Shown: positions 1 to 9,752 of the stretch, piece by piece | Layout: each line of letters begins with the position of its first letter | Numbering within the stretch: position 1 is the first letter of the stretch | DNA from: Sulfuricystis multivorans | GTDB taxonomy: Bacteria > Pseudomonadota > Gammaproteobacteria > Burkholderiales > Rhodocyclaceae | DNA: 64,000 nucleotides | Reading direction: 5' to 3' | NCBI RefSeq assembly: GCF_003966565.1 | Contig: NZ_AP018718.1 | Coordinates: forward strand, 1,798,001-1,862,000 | The notes under the pieces: generated by a model | The model's database searches: none | Seen by the model: only the letters and a program-made list of their open reading frames with translations | Told to the model about the DNA's origin: nothing | Position numbers and translations under genes: made by a program

Positions 1-1691
1 ACGGGGGCAGGAAGGAGCGCGAAAAGAACGGCACGCTGGCGCCGACCAGCAGGACCGCGACCAGCGCGACGGCCAGCAGGGTGCGCGCATGGGCGAACGA
101 CCAGTGCAGCAGGCGCGCGTCCTGACGCTTGAGCCAGATCACCAGCGGGCTATCGCCCGCGTGCAGCTGCTTCATCCGGGGCAGCAGGTAATAGGCCATC
201 ACCGGGGTCAGCGTCACCGAGACGATCATGCTGGCGAGGATCGAAACGATGTAGGCGACGCCCAGCGGCGTAAACAACCGACCCTCGATGCCGGGCAGCA
301 CGAACAGCGGCACGAATACCAGGACGATGATCACCGTCGCATAGACGATCGCGGAGCGCACTTCCAGCGTCGCCGCTGCGATCACCTCGATCACCGGCCG
401 TGGCGAAGATCCGGCTCGATTGATCTTGAGGCGGCGCAACACGTTCTCGACGCCGACCACCGCATCGTCGACCAGTTCACCGATGGCGATCGCCAGCCCG
501 CCCAGCGTCATGGTGTTGATCGACAGGCCGAAGTAACGGAACACCAAGGCCGTTACCAGCAGGGAGACGGGAATCGCCATCAGCGAGATCACCGTGGTCC
601 GCACGTTGAGCAGGAACAGGAAGAGGATCACCGCGACCATCAACGCACCGTCGCGCAAGGCCTCCTCGACGTTGGTCACCGAGTGCTCGATGAAATCGGC
701 CTGTTTGAACAGGAAGGCGGGCGCGGCCACGCCCGGCGGCCGGCTCTTCGCCAGTTCGTCCACCGCCTTCTCGACCTCGCGGGTCAGGGTCACGCTGTCG
801 GCAGACGGTTGCTTCTGCACCGACAGGATCACGGCCGGCTTGCCCTGGTAGCTACCGTCGCCGCGCTTGATGGCGGACGCGAGGCGAACATCGGCCAGCT
901 GCTTGAGCAGCACCGGCTGACCGTTCTTGACGGCCACGACCAAGTTTTGCAGGTCCTCGATGCGACTGGTGCGGCCGATGGCGCGGATGAGGAATTCGCG
1001 CCCCTGCGCTTCGAGAAAGCCACCGCTGGTGTTGGCGCCGAAATCGCGTAGCGCCGCGTCGAGCTTCTCGCGCTCGATGCCGAGGGCTTGCAATTGGGCC
1101 GGCTTCGGCTCGACGCGATATTGCCTGACCTCGCCGCCGATCGGGATCACCTGGGCGATACCCGGAATGGTCAACAGACGCGGCCGCATCACCCAGTCGG
1201 CATACTCGCGCACCGCCATCGGACTGGCCCTGTCCGGGCCGGCAGCGGTATCGATAGGCAGGGCGATCAGCAGGATTTCGCCCATGATCGATGAGATCGG
1301 CCCCATTTGCGGAACAATGCCCGGCGGCAACTGTTCGCGCACCAGATTGAGCCGTTCGGAGATCTGCTGACGGTTGCGGTAGATGTCGGAACCCCACTCG
1401 AACTCGACATACACAACCGACAAGCCGATGCCGGAGACCGAGCGCACACGGGTAACTCCCGGCATGCCGTTCATGGCCGATTCGATCGGGAAGGTGACGA
1501 GCTGTTCGACCTCTTCCGGCGCCATGCCGCCGGCTTCGGTCATCAGGGTCACCGTCGGTTTGTTCAGGTCGGGAAAGACATCGACCGGTACCTGGCGCAG
1601 GGTCAGCGCGCCGTAGATCATCAGCAGCAGCGCGACGCCCAGCACCAAGAGTCGCTGCTTAAGGCAGGCGCGAATGATGAAATCGAACATG
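1..1691 (-). CDS. Heavy-metal efflux RND permease (CzcA/CusA-like), N-terminal part
   Basis: Inner-membrane proton-driven pump of a tripartite metal exporter. The frame opens with ATG at 1691 and runs open through the left edge, so about 563 N-terminal residues are visible and the C-terminal half is missing. Visible are the first membrane helix ([20 protein letters not shown]), the porter domain, and a helix carrying the acidic motif [15 protein letters not shown] that aligns with the proton-relay helix of HME-RND pumps. That motif differs from the classic CzcA and CusA versions, so the metal is uncertain. The gene starts 1 base after the adaptor gene stops and is the last visible member of its operon. 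Family is clear; substrate is inference. Confidence 0.9.
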
Positions 1692-1692
1692 A

Positions 1693-2835
1693 TTAGCGCA
1701 CCTGAGACAGCAGGCTGGCGCCCTCGGTGACCACGCGGTCGCCGTCATGCAGGCCGTCGATCACGGCCACGTTGGCCGCATCCAGCGGCTGGGTGCGCAC
1801 CTTGCGCGCGATGAAGCGCTCGGCTTCGGCATGCACCCAGACTGCCGTCTCGCCAGCGCCGACTTTTACCATGGCCTGCAGCGGCACGGCCTCGCCCTTG
1901 ATTCCCTGCGCGGTACGCACCACGACCTTGACCGGTTGTCCCACGGCGATGGAAGCATTCGGCTCGATGATGCGAAACAGCAGGGGCAGCGCCTGCTCGC
2001 GCAGCTGCCGCCCGCCGCCGACAAAGTTCAGTGCCAGCGCCGTTTTTCCGGCCAGAGCGCTGGCCGACTCGAGAGTGCCCACGATTCCCGGATCGTAGGC
2101 CAGCGCCTCGACGGCAAGGCGCGTCGGATCGACGATCTCGAAGAGAATCTCGCGGGCATCGACGATCTGCCCGGCCACTAGATGGTGCGAGGCGCTGATC
2201 ACGCCGGTTGCCGGCGCGCGCAGCGGCATTGGGCTATCCAGGCTGGCGGCGACGAAGGCGCGCCGGCGCTGGAGCGCGGCGCGCTCGATCCTTGCCGCTT
2301 CGATTTCCTTTTGGGGCACGGCGCCCTCGAGCTGCTCGTAGCGTTTCACCCGTTGGTCGGCGATCGCCAGCTGCGCCTCCAGTTCGGCCAGCTGCGCCTT
2401 CTGGTTGCCTTGCTCGATGGCGTTGGCCACCGGCTTCAGATAGGCCAGCACTTCACCCTTGACGACCTTCCTGCCCCCGACCGGCATGCCCTTGGGACCT
2501 GGCTGGACGCTGCCGGCAAAAGGCGCTTGCACGCGACCACTGGTTTCCGGATCGGCAATGACGGTGCCGTTGAGCTCGATGCCGGCCGCCAGCTCACCCG
2601 TGCGCACCTGGACGGTACGGATGCCGAGACGTCGTTGCACGGACTTGGGCACGAACAGACTGCCGTCGGTCAGCCGTTGCGGCCCCTCTTGGGCGAGGGA
2701 CACTGCAGCACCGGCGCCTACGGGTGCGGGCGCCTTGGCAATCCCATCGCCATGATCCTCGCCGCCGTGGGCATACACGTCGGCTGCGGCCAGTGCCAGC
2801 AGGATGGCGATCAAGCGTGTTGCTCCCGGAACCAT
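1693..2835 (-). CDS. RND periplasmic adaptor (membrane fusion protein, CzcB/CusB type)
   Basis: 380-residue periplasmic adaptor linking pump and outer-membrane channel. It starts with a signal peptide ending near ADVYA, followed by the metal-ligand-like stretch HGGEDHGDG. After that come a first barrel-sandwich half ([11 protein letters not shown]), an alpha-helical hairpin (about residues 140-200), the second half ([13 protein letters not shown]) and a C-terminal beta domain. The gene overlaps the stop of the upstream gene at the start codon (ATG at 2835), which implies translational coupling. The HGGEDHGD motif is shared with the mature N-terminus of the upstream protein. It may capture metal at the adaptor entrance; this is inference. 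Confidence 0.9.
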   Translation of the reverse strand: MVPGATRLIAILLALAAADVYAHGGEDHGDGIAKAPAPVGAGAAVSLAQEGPQRLTDGSLFVPKSVQRRLGIRTVQVRTGELAAGIELNGTVIADPETSGRVQAPFAGSVQPGPKGMPVGGRKVVKGEVLAYLKPVANAIEQGNQKAQLAELEAQLAIADQRVKRYEQLEGAVPQKEIEAARIERAALQRRRAFVAASLDSPMPLRAPATGVISASHHLVAGQIVDAREILFEIVDPTRLAVEALAYDPGIVGTLESASALAGKTALALNFVGGGRQLREQALPLLFRIIEPNASIAVGQPVKVVVRTAQGIKGEAVPLQAMVKVGAGETAVWVHAEAERFIARKVRTQPLDAANVAVIDGLHDGDRVVTEGASLLSQVR

Positions 2836-3413
2836 TACTTCACTCCCTTTGTTTGGCGACGGCGACGAACGATCAGCAGTGCAACGGCCGTCAGCCCCAT
2901 GACGGCGGCGGTGAGCCAGGTGACGATTTCACCCCAACCATGAACATGAGCGGCAACGCCATCAGGCGGCACCGGAATTTCCAGTGTCGTCGTCAAGAGA
3001 TCGGTGACATCGCCCGCTTCGATGGAAATCGTCAGCGGCAACTTCGTTCCTGGAGCGCCGTTTGCCGGCACGCCAAACGGCGCCACATAGACACCGGGAC
3101 TGGTTTCCTGGGCGAGCGCGCTCTGTCCGCCAGCGTCGACTTCGAGTTTGGCCCCAAGGATCGGTTCGTTGGTGGCAAAACGGTCGAGGAACAGTCTCAG
3201 CCGTCTGCCTTCCGGCTTGGCCTCCTCCAGTACCGCGACCAGTTCGAAATCCTCGCTCTGCGCGCTGGCACGTGGGGCGATGGCAACGGTCGGCGCCGGC
3301 GCTTTGGCTTCATCGCCGTGGTCTTCGCCGCCGTGCGCACTGGCGCCGGTGCTGCCCAGCACGCCCAGGCCCAGCAAACCCAGAACGACGATTCGCTTGA
3401 TGAAAACTCTCAT
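2835..3413 (-). CDS. Periplasmic, membrane-anchored accessory protein of metal efflux operon
   Basis: 192 residues. An N-terminal signal peptide (ending near GASA) is followed at once by HGGEDHGDE. The middle is a beta-rich domain with a GVYVAPFGVP segment resembling FixH/YtkA-like domains. One membrane helix near residues 163-182 precedes a basic tail (RRRRQTKGVK), so the bulk lies in the periplasm. It overlaps the TolC gene upstream by 4 bases (ATGA) and touches the adaptor gene downstream, so it is an integral part of the operon. I know no assigned function. A metal-binding helper for the adaptor is plausible because both carry the same His/Asp-rich motif. Confidence 0.75.
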   Translation of the reverse strand: MRVFIKRIVVLGLLGLGVLGSTGASAHGGEDHGDEAKAPAPTVAIAPRASAQSEDFELVAVLEEAKPEGRRLRLFLDRFATNEPILGAKLEVDAGGQSALAQETSPGVYVAPFGVPANGAPGTKLPLTISIEAGDVTDLLTTTLEIPVPPDGVAAHVHGWGEIVTWLTAAVMGLTAVALLIVRRRRQTKGVK

Positions 3414-4627
3414 GGCAGGATTCCCCTCGCTTGATTGACCTGGGCACGGGCGGCCGCCAACGCATGCGTCGCACGGAGCAGATCGAGCCGCGCCTCATTG
3501 GCAGCGGCGCGCACGCGCATGAATTCAGCCAGACCCAGTTCGCCGAGTGCGAAGGCCTTTTCCTGCAACGCCAGACGCTCCGATGCCAGTCCGGCGCGGA
3601 CCTGCGCGGCCTGATGAGCGGCCTCGGCGTTGTCCAGGGCGACTTGCGCTTCGCGCTGTGCGGCCGCCAATTCGGCGACCACTTGGCGATATTCCGCTTC
3701 AGCACGGATCAATCCGGAGTTGGCGGCGGCGATCTTCGGCGCATTGCGGGCCTCGCTGGCGAAAGGAATACGTATCCCGATGCGTACCGTGTTGACGTTC
3801 GCTGCCCCGAATCCGTCGCGCGCCTGCAGCAGGCCAAGGGAGAGTTCGGGCGGATTGCGCCTGTCTTCATGCGCCACCTGCATCTCGGCACGCGCCCGCT
3901 CCACAGCAGTCCGAGCCAGACGCAGGCGCGGATGCTCGGCCGTTGTCGGCGCCGCGACCACCTCCTCGATCGGGACGGGCAGGCGATCGAAGCCGGTCAG
4001 CACGCGATAACGCTCCAACGCCTGCTGCTCGCGCGTACCGGCCTCGGCCAAAGCGATCTTTGCGGCCAGGGCCTCCTCTTTTGCGAGCAGCAAGTCGGTG
4101 CGTGCGAGATCGCCGACTCTCTCGCGCCGGGCGATATCGGCTGCGAGCTTCTCCGCCGTCACCAGGCGTTCGCGTGCAATCTCCAGTTCCGACCTGGCCA
4201 ACGCCACGTTCCAGATCGATGTCCGCAGCTCGCCGGCAATGGCCAGACGTGCGGCAGCGATCGCCGCCTGTGCATCGGCCGCATCCTTGGCCGCGAATGC
4301 CTGGTGTGCCTTGCGCTGTCCGGGAACCCAGAGCGGCAGGGTCAGCTCGACTTCGCGCTCGCGAATCCCTTCGTTCTTGTTGAGTCGGTCATTCTTTTCC
4401 GCCACAGCGAGGGAAGGAGGTTCAGGAAACCAACCGTCGGCGATCGCCTTGCTGGCCTCGGCTTCGCCACGCCGTGCTTCGGCTGCTCTGCCCTGCGTGG
4501 CTCGTTCCCAAGCCCGATCCAGCGCCTCGCGTAGGGTGGGATCGGCCCAGGCATGGAGGGGCAGGACGGCCAGCAGCAGCCCTCCTGCGAGGGCCCGCGA
4601 TAGCTTCATGAATCTCAAAATCGTCAT
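3410..4627 (-). CDS. TolC-family outer membrane efflux channel (CzcC/CusC type)
   Basis: 405 residues, usual size for the family. A signal peptide (LAGGLLLAVLPLHAWA) is followed by two outer-membrane-factor repeats rich in long helices (about residues 30-210 and 220-400). The start is uncertain: ATG at 4627, or ATG at 4609, which gives a cleaner signal peptide (MKLSRALAGG). It is the first gene of the efflux operon, is read away from the regulator genes, and overlaps the next gene by 4 bases. Its job is to complete the channel to the outside. Confidence 0.88.
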   Translation of the reverse strand: MTILRFMKLSRALAGGLLLAVLPLHAWADPTLREALDRAWERATQGRAAEARRGEAEASKAIADGWFPEPPSLAVAEKNDRLNKNEGIREREVELTLPLWVPGQRKAHQAFAAKDAADAQAAIAAARLAIAGELRTSIWNVALARSELEIARERLVTAEKLAADIARRERVGDLARTDLLLAKEEALAAKIALAEAGTREQQALERYRVLTGFDRLPVPIEEVVAAPTTAEHPRLRLARTAVERARAEMQVAHEDRRNPPELSLGLLQARDGFGAANVNTVRIGIRIPFASEARNAPKIAAANSGLIRAEAEYRQVVAELAAAQREAQVALDNAEAAHQAAQVRAGLASERLALQEKAFALGELGLAEFMRVRAAANEARLDLLRATHALAAARAQVNQARGILP

Positions 4628-4695
4628 CCTTGCTCAAGGTTGATTGGATTGGCCGCCATCTTGCCCGCGCCTGACCAACGACAATCTGACCTGCG

Positions 4696-4713
4696 GATTA
4701 CATTTCTGTAATC
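4696..4713. promoter_or_regulatory. Perfect palindrome, likely response-regulator box of the metal operon
   Basis: GATTACA-TTTC-TGTAATC has 7-base arms with a 4-base spacer. It lies in the 150-bp gap between the divergent efflux operon and the regulator genes. Its form matches the TTACA-N-TGTAA boxes known for CusR/CopR-type regulators, so the adjacent regulator probably binds here and controls both directions. The palindrome is seen; binding is inference. Confidence 0.65.
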
Positions 4714-4779
4714 TGGATACTTGCGCATGGATACGGCGGAAAATGTGTCATCGGCAGGCGCCGTCGTTGGAGAAAGGTG

Positions 4780-5457
4780 ATGAAGATTCTGGTCGTGGAA
4801 GACGAACCCAAAACGGGAACCTATTTGAAACAGGGTCTGGACGAAGCCGGCTTCGTCGTTGATTTATCCACCAACGGCCTTGATGGACTGCATCAAGCGC
4901 TGAGCGAAGCCTACGACCTGGCCATCCTCGACGTCATGCTGCCGGGCATCGACGGCTGGCAGGTGTTGCAGGGCATACGGCGAGCCGGCAAGGAGATGCC
5001 CGTGCTCTTCCTGACCGCACGTGATCAGGTGGACGATCGGGTCAAGGGACTGGAATTGGGGGCGGACGACTATCTGGTGAAGCCGTTTGCCTTTTCCGAA
5101 CTGCTGGCCCGCGTGCGTACCCTGCTGCGGCGCGGCGGCAAGTCGAAGGAATCCGAGTTTCTGCGCGCTGCCGATCTCGAGCTCGACCTCCTGCGCCGGC
5201 GTGTCAGCCGCGCCGGCAAACGCATTGACCTGACCGCCAAGGAGTTTGCCCTGTTGGAGTTGCTGCTGCGCCGGCAGGGCGAAGTGCTGCCACGCTCGCT
5301 GATCGCCTCCCAGGTCTGGGACATGAATTTCAACAGCGACACCAACGTCATCGAGGTGGCGATCAAGCGCCTGCGGCTCAAGATCGACGAAGGCTTCGAG
5401 CCCAAGCTGATCCGAACGGTGCGCGGCATGGGCTATGTGCTGGAGGTGGCGGATTGA
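4780..5457 (+). CDS. OmpR-family response regulator (CusR/CopR/CzcR-like)
   Basis: 225 residues. The receiver domain (1-115) has the acidic pocket VEDEP, the phospho-acceptor Asp in [10 protein letters not shown] and the conserved Lys in YLVKPF. A winged-helix DNA-binding domain occupies about 125-222 (ending [11 protein letters not shown]). I chose ATG at 4780 over the GTG 3 bases upstream because GGAGAAAGG lies at the right distance. It overlaps the sensor kinase by 4 bases. Its position opposite a metal pump operon and its closeness to CusR/CopR sequences support control of metal efflux. Confidence 0.92.
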   Translation: MKILVVEDEPKTGTYLKQGLDEAGFVVDLSTNGLDGLHQALSEAYDLAILDVMLPGIDGWQVLQGIRRAGKEMPVLFLTARDQVDDRVKGLELGADDYLVKPFAFSELLARVRTLLRRGGKSKESEFLRAADLELDLLRRRVSRAGKRIDLTAKEFALLELLLRRQGEVLPRSLIASQVWDMNFNSDTNVIEVAIKRLRLKIDEGFEPKLIRTVRGMGYVLEVAD

Positions 5458-6854
5458 CGACGCGGCAAGGCCCCTCCCTCACGCTTCGCCTGACGCTGTC
5501 GTTCGCGCTGGCCTCGGTGCTGGTCCTCTTCCTGCTCGGGCTGATCATCGGCGATGCCGTGGAAAAGCATTTCGAGGAACAGGACATCGAACTGCTTTCG
5601 GGCAAGATGGAACTCGTCCGGCACATCCTCGCTCGATCGAAGGGGCCTTGGCCGAATCCAACGGTGACCCAAGAACTGGATGATGCCTTGACCGGACATC
5701 ACGGACTGGCCGTCACCATTCGGGCAGCGGATGGCCGGATCGTTTTCACGAACGACATGCGCGCTTTTCCGTCCGATCTCTCGAAGGCCGGAGCAGCCGA
5801 AGGCGGGCGGCCCGTCAAATGGATTGCCGGCAACGGTCTGCCCATGCGTGGCATCGTGGCTTCTGCCGAGACGGCCGAGGACGGGACCATGCTTACCGTT
5901 GGAATTGCTACCGAGATCGACCATCACGAACATTTCATGAAATCGTTTCGGCACACCTTGTGGTCATTCGTAGCAACGGCAGCCCTCGTCATGGGCATGC
6001 TCGGATGGTTCGTCGCCCAACGTGGCCTGTCTCCATTGAAGGCAATCAAGCAGCGGGCAGCGGCGATCACCGCAAATAACTTGCACTTTCGTCTGCCCTC
6101 CGAGGCGATTCCCCGAGAACTGGCCGAGCTGACCGATACGCTGAACGGCATGCTCTCCAGGTTGGAAGAGTCTTTTCAGCGGCTCGCCGACTTTTCCTCG
6201 AACCTCGCACATGAGCTGCGTACGCCGATCAGCAATCTCCTCACGCAGACCCAGGTCATGCTTTCGAGGGCGCGTTCAGCCGACGAATACTGCGACGTGC
6301 TGGCCTCCAACGCCGAAGAGTTCGAGCGTCTGTCGCGCATGATTTCCGACATGCTTTTCCTGGCCAAGGCTGACAACAACCAGATCATTCCGAACCTCGA
6401 GCCCGTCGACCTGGCCGAAGAGGTTCACAGCCTCCTGGAATATTACGAAATCCTCGCCGAAGAAAAGCGCTTGCACCTTTCAGTGTCGGGGAATGGCGTC
6501 GTCAACGGCGATCGCTTGATGCTCCGGCGGGCAATCAGCAATCTCCTGTCCAACGCCATCCGTCATACCCCGGAGGATGGCAGTATCGCCATCCGGATCC
6601 ATGACAGTGATCAGGAGCGAGTCGGTCTCAGCGTCGAAAATTCCGGTCCAGCCATTCCTCCTGAGCACCTCGAGCGTCTATTCGACCGTTTTTACCGAGC
6701 AGACAGCGCTCGGAACAGGACGACGGAGGGAGCTGGATTAGGTCTGGCGATTACCCGCTCGATTCTCCGCGCACATGGAGGGGACGTCCATGTGACTTCC
6801 GCAGACCAATCGACCCGGTTCATGTTGTTGATGCCCGCCAAATCTGGCGAGTAG
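5454..6854 (+). CDS. Heavy-metal sensor histidine kinase (CusS/CzcS-like)
   Basis: 466 residues from a TTG start that overlaps the regulator stop (GATTGA); GGAGGTGG lies just upstream. Membrane helices lie near residues 12-33 and 165-188, enclosing a periplasmic sensor domain. Then come HAMP, the phospho-acceptor box ([14 protein letters not shown]) and the ATPase boxes (N box [10 protein letters not shown] box AGLGLAI). Family members sense periplasmic Cu/Ag or Zn/Cd/Co; the metal here cannot be read from the sequence. Confidence 0.92.
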   Translation: MTTRQGPSLTLRLTLSFALASVLVLFLLGLIIGDAVEKHFEEQDIELLSGKMELVRHILARSKGPWPNPTVTQELDDALTGHHGLAVTIRAADGRIVFTNDMRAFPSDLSKAGAAEGGRPVKWIAGNGLPMRGIVASAETAEDGTMLTVGIATEIDHHEHFMKSFRHTLWSFVATAALVMGMLGWFVAQRGLSPLKAIKQRAAAITANNLHFRLPSEAIPRELAELTDTLNGMLSRLEESFQRLADFSSNLAHELRTPISNLLTQTQVMLSRARSADEYCDVLASNAEEFERLSRMISDMLFLAKADNNQIIPNLEPVDLAEEVHSLLEYYEILAEEKRLHLSVSGNGVVNGDRLMLRRAISNLLSNAIRHTPEDGSIAIRIHDSDQERVGLSVENSGPAIPPEHLERLFDRFYRADSARNRTTEGAGLGLAITRSILRAHGGDVHVTSADQSTRFMLLMPAKSGE

Positions 6855-7363
6855 CTAGAGGAGCCATGCAAAGCGCGCTTTCTGAGCATTTCCTGTCCGA
6901 TCTGCCCTGCCGATTCAACCTAAAAACCTCAGTTGGACGCGCCCGATGGTGCGTCCCGGCGGGTGCATGGCGCGACGCATCGAGGCGGCAGGCTCATGCC
7001 TGCAAGGAGGAGCTTTAATCACAGATTGTTCATTAGGGCGCGAGGCGATTTCGAGGCGAGGGCGAGGCGATTTGCGTTTGCGCGATGAGCCAAAACCCTC
7101 GTCTATTGGCGAGGAGCGCGGGCGCAAAGGGCCCGCCCGCAGACCGGAAGCGCCCGCGCAGTCCAGAATGAAAAGGCTTGCTCACGTTCATCCGGTGACA
7201 GGACGGTCTAATGGACAATCTGGGTTAATGCCAGGCGCCCGCTTAGGAATTGCCAGGGGGCGCGTAGCGGGGTCACCTTTTCGGTGAGCTGTGAAGGTGA
7301 GGCAAGTTCTGATTTCCGAAGGCATTCTTCACCTTGAGAAGCGGTCAACTGGGGTTTTTAGGT
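6855..7363. other. Non-coding stretch holding nested inverted repeats
   Basis: No credible gene was found on either strand. The stretch contains an outer inverted repeat (6915-6935 and 7347-7367) around a 214-bp inverted-repeat element (7015-7228). It lies between the convergent sensor kinase gene and a truncated ORF and looks like an insertion site for small non-autonomous elements. Confidence 0.6.
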
Positions 7364-7367
7364 TCAA
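6915..7367. repeat. Outer inverted repeat pair flanking the small element
   Basis: The left arm AACCTAAAAACCTCAGTTG (from 6917) matches, with one mismatch, the reverse complement of the right arm CAACTGGGGTTTTTAGGTT (from 7347). The pair bounds 453 bp with no transposase gene, so it may be the ends of a second, larger non-autonomous element or of an internally deleted IS. The right arm also ends the reading frame of the truncated ORF at 7364-7501. Confidence 0.55.
7015..7228 (+). repeat. 214-bp MITE-like element, copy 1
   Basis: The terminal inverted repeats are TTAATCACAGATTGTTCATTA at the left and TAATGGACAATCTGGGTTAA at the right. The interior (for example GCGAGGGCGAG and GCGCGGGCGCAAAG) aligns with the reverse complement of the element at 42947-43160, and both are 214 bp long. 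No ORF of note is present. Same length, same ends and a shared interior indicate one mobile family moved in trans. Confidence 0.7.
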
Positions 7368-7501
7368 CCCAACGCGCATGATCGCCATGCCCACCCGCGG
7401 AGGATGAAATACCCATGCGCAAGATAGGGGCATGGCTCATCAAGACGCCGATTGGCGAACCGGTCGCGCAGGGTCTCGTCGAAGAGGACATTTTCCGACA
7501 T
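7364..7501 (-). pseudogene. Truncated ORF (first 45 codons) cut by inverted repeat
   Basis: An ATG at 7501, 6 bases after the stop of the PLP enzyme gene, opens MSENVLFDETLRDRFANRRL and continues 45 codons. It then terminates inside the outer inverted repeat. The sequence looks like a genuine N-terminus followed by junk, so a longer downstream gene of this operon was probably cut off by the insertion. I do not recognise the family. Confidence 0.4.
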
Positions 7502-7506
7502 GACGA

Positions 7507-8667
7507 TTACCCCAGTGCTTGATTCAGATCGGCAATCAGATCGGCAGGATCTTCCAGGCCCACGGAAAGACGCAACATGGCATCCGAGATGCCGCGCCGC
7601 GTGCGCTCCTCCGGCGTCAGGCCGTGGTGCGTCGTCGTACATGGCTGGGTCACCAGACTCTCGACACCGCCAAGACTGGGCGCCAGCGCGAAGAGCTTAA
7701 GCTTGTCGGCAACACGAGTGGCATCGTCGCCATTCCCTTTGACCTCAATGGTCAGCATGCCGCCGAAACCGCTCATCTGCCTCTTCGCCAGCGCATGACC
7801 GGGGAAGTCCGGCAAGCCGGGATAGAGCACGCGGCTGACCTTGGGATGCTTCGCCATCGCCTCGGCAATGTTTTGCGCAGAAGCGTTCTGGGCATGTACG
7901 CGCACTGGCAGGCTGCGGATGCTGCGGGCGAGCTGGCTGGCGATTTCCGGAGCAATCGCCGTACCGAGGTTCTTGCGCCAGTTCCACACCGGCATCAGCA
8001 AGTCCTTGGAACCCATCAGGGCGCCGGCCGTGATGTCCGAGTGACCGCCGAGATACTTGGTGCAGGAGTGCACTACGAAATCGGCACCGAGCGCCAGCGG
8101 GTTCTGGTTGACTGGCGAGGCGAAGGTATTGTCCACCGCCACCAGTGCGCCGTGGGCATGGGCCATCTTGGCGATGGCATGGATGTCGAAAATCTCCAGC
8201 GTCGGGTTGGTTGGCGTTTCCAGGAACACCAGGCTCACGCCTTGCGACAGCAGTTCATCGAGACGGGCCAACTCATTGCCCAGCAGGAAATGACCGGGGA
8301 TGCCCAGAAGCGGCAGTTGGGATGAAATGAGTTCCAGCGTGCCACCATAGGCGTCGCCGAGGCAGACGATACCCTTGCGGCCGTGGGATAGGAACAGTGC
8401 TGCCTCGGCGGCCATGCCGGAGCAGAAGGCCCATGCCATCTCGGCACCTTCGAGCGAGGCCAGTTTCTGCTCGATACTGGCGATGGTCGGATTGAGTCCA
8501 TAGCGCGTATAGAGGCTGCCGGACTTCCGCCCGTCCACGACATCAAGTAGATCGGCGGTTGAGGCGAACTTGAAGGTGGTCGTGGTGTAGATCGGGGTAT
8601 GCGGCGACCCATGTGCGTCGTCGATTTCTCCGGCGTGGATGCAGCGTGTGGCCAGTGCGTCTTTCAT
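7507..8667 (-). CDS. Cys/Met metabolism PLP enzyme (cystathionine gamma-synthase / gamma-lyase type)
   Basis: 386 residues, typical length. It is a fold-type I PLP enzyme handling sulfur amino acids by gamma-elimination or gamma-replacement. It shows the cofactor lysine in SCTKYLGGHSD, the phosphate-site residues YTRYGLNPT and SGMAAE, and the family signature around VDNTFASP. AGGAGGAGAAC precedes the ATG. CGS, methionine gamma-lyase and O-acylhomoserine sulfhydrylase are hard to separate by sequence, so I give no symbol. A thioredoxin-like gene sits just upstream on the same strand. Confidence 0.88.
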   Translation of the reverse strand: MKDALATRCIHAGEIDDAHGSPHTPIYTTTTFKFASTADLLDVVDGRKSGSLYTRYGLNPTIASIEQKLASLEGAEMAWAFCSGMAAEAALFLSHGRKGIVCLGDAYGGTLELISSQLPLLGIPGHFLLGNELARLDELLSQGVSLVFLETPTNPTLEIFDIHAIAKMAHAHGALVAVDNTFASPVNQNPLALGADFVVHSCTKYLGGHSDITAGALMGSKDLLMPVWNWRKNLGTAIAPEIASQLARSIRSLPVRVHAQNASAQNIAEAMAKHPKVSRVLYPGLPDFPGHALAKRQMSGFGGMLTIEVKGNGDDATRVADKLKLFALAPSLGGVESLVTQPCTTTHHGLTPEERTRRGISDAMLRLSVGLEDPADLIADLNQALG

Positions 8668-8680
8668 TTTGTTCTCCTCC

Positions 8681-9202
8681 TCACGGTTTCAGCAGTTGTT
8701 TGATGGTGGCGACAATGTCGGGATCGTCGAATTCGCGCCCTCCGGTGGCGCGATAGGCAATCTGCCCGTTGCGATCCACCAGGAATGTCGTCGGCAGCCC
8801 CTTCACCGCCCAGGCGGCCATGGTCTTCGAATCACGGTCGAACACAACGGGAAAGTCGGTAATCCCCGCGAATGAGAAGGCCGAATCCGGATCCTCGCCG
8901 ACATTGACCGCGATGACCTCGAATTCGGCTGGCTTGAAGAGTTTGCGCACGCGGCTCAGCGACGGAAACTCCTTGCGGCAGGGCGGACACCAGGTTGCCC
9001 AGAAGTTGATGAGCACGACGCGCCCCTTGTACTGCGCCAGATCGACGATCTTGTCGTCGGTATCCATCAACCGCAAAGTCGGCGCTGGCGAGACGGTGGG
9101 CACGGCGGTCATGCCCCTGCCCTGGGCCCAGGCTGACGGCAGCACAGCCAGCAAGCCGAGGGCGGCAATGAAATGGCGCCGGTTACAATGTCGATCAGTC
9201 AT
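8681..9202 (-). CDS. TlpA/ResA-like periplasmic thioredoxin
   Basis: 173 residues from ATG at 9202. The N-terminus has a twin Arg, RRHFIAALGLLAVLPSAWA, consistent with Sec or Tat export. The AhpC/TSA-redoxin fold holds the active site WATWCPPC, followed by the cis-Pro segment GLPTTFLVD. Such proteins reduce disulfides or cytochrome c cysteines in the periplasm. It overlaps the preceding gene by 8 bases, so the two are co-translated. Confidence 0.88.
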   Translation of the reverse strand: MTDRHCNRRHFIAALGLLAVLPSAWAQGRGMTAVPTVSPAPTLRLMDTDDKIVDLAQYKGRVVLINFWATWCPPCRKEFPSLSRVRKLFKPAEFEVIAVNVGEDPDSAFSFAGITDFPVVFDRDSKTMAAWAVKGLPTTFLVDRNGQIAYRATGGREFDDPDIVATIKQLLKP

Positions 9203-9752
9203 GGGCGCATTCCAGTTGGTCGAGGACGATTTCATGATCTCCCTTGTTGTCGTGATAGCGGGCAATGAGGCGGAAAGGAGCGGCCGGTACCGACTCCAGC
9301 GTTGCCATGCCCATGATCCAGTCGCCGGGTTCGAAGCTGTTCTCCGTCTGGAACTGCGCCCAGCGGAAGGCAATCCTAGCGGATTGCGGCACCTTTGCCA
9401 GGGCCCAATCAGCATCCCATGACTCCGGCAATCGAAAGCCGATCCTGCGGCCTTTGGCGTCAGCGACACGCCAATCGGCAAGTCGGGTCAGGATCGGAAT
9501 TGGTCCGCCATTCCGCATGCCAAAAGAAAAGCCGCAGGAGTTCGCGTAGGGGCGAATCGCTTCGGCCGCAAAGCCCCTGGCGGCGTAGAACGCCGAGAGG
9601 GGTGCCGGAGCCTGTGGATTGGCAGTCAGCACCACGTCGCCATGCCGGGCTTGATAGCGCCATGCAATGTCGTCGTTCGCGTGACCGTGTAGCGATAGCC
9701 CGGCCAGCAGAGCTGCGAATACGTGCAAGCGGAGGCTTCTCTTCATGCTCAT
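9195..9752 (-). CDS. Exported hypothetical protein
   Basis: 185 residues from ATG at 9752 (or 9746). A signal peptide (LRLHVFAALLAGLSLHGHA) precedes a domain with three Cys in the mature part (NSCGFSFG and a C-terminal LECAHD) and several aromatic residues. I do not recognise the family. It overlaps the upstream methyltransferase fragment by 4 bases and the thioredoxin gene downstream, so a periplasmic redox or folding role linked to the thioredoxin is possible. Confidence 0.65.
   Translation of the reverse strand: MSMKRSLRLHVFAALLAGLSLHGHANDDIAWRYQARHGDVVLTANPQAPAPLSAFYAARGFAAEAIRPYANSCGFSFGMRNGGPIPILTRLADWRVADAKGRRIGFRLPESWDADWALAKVPQSARIAFRWAQFQTENSFEPGDWIMGMATLESVPAAPFRLIARYHDNKGDHEIVLDQLECAHD

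Noticed and set aside
89..1051. Plus-strand 320-codon frame at the left edge
   Set aside because: It is antisense to the RND pump gene, whose residues are clearly recognisable on the minus strand.
8668..8680. SAM riboswitch before the PLP enzyme
   Set aside because: Only 13 bases separate it from the upstream gene; there is no room for a riboswitch.
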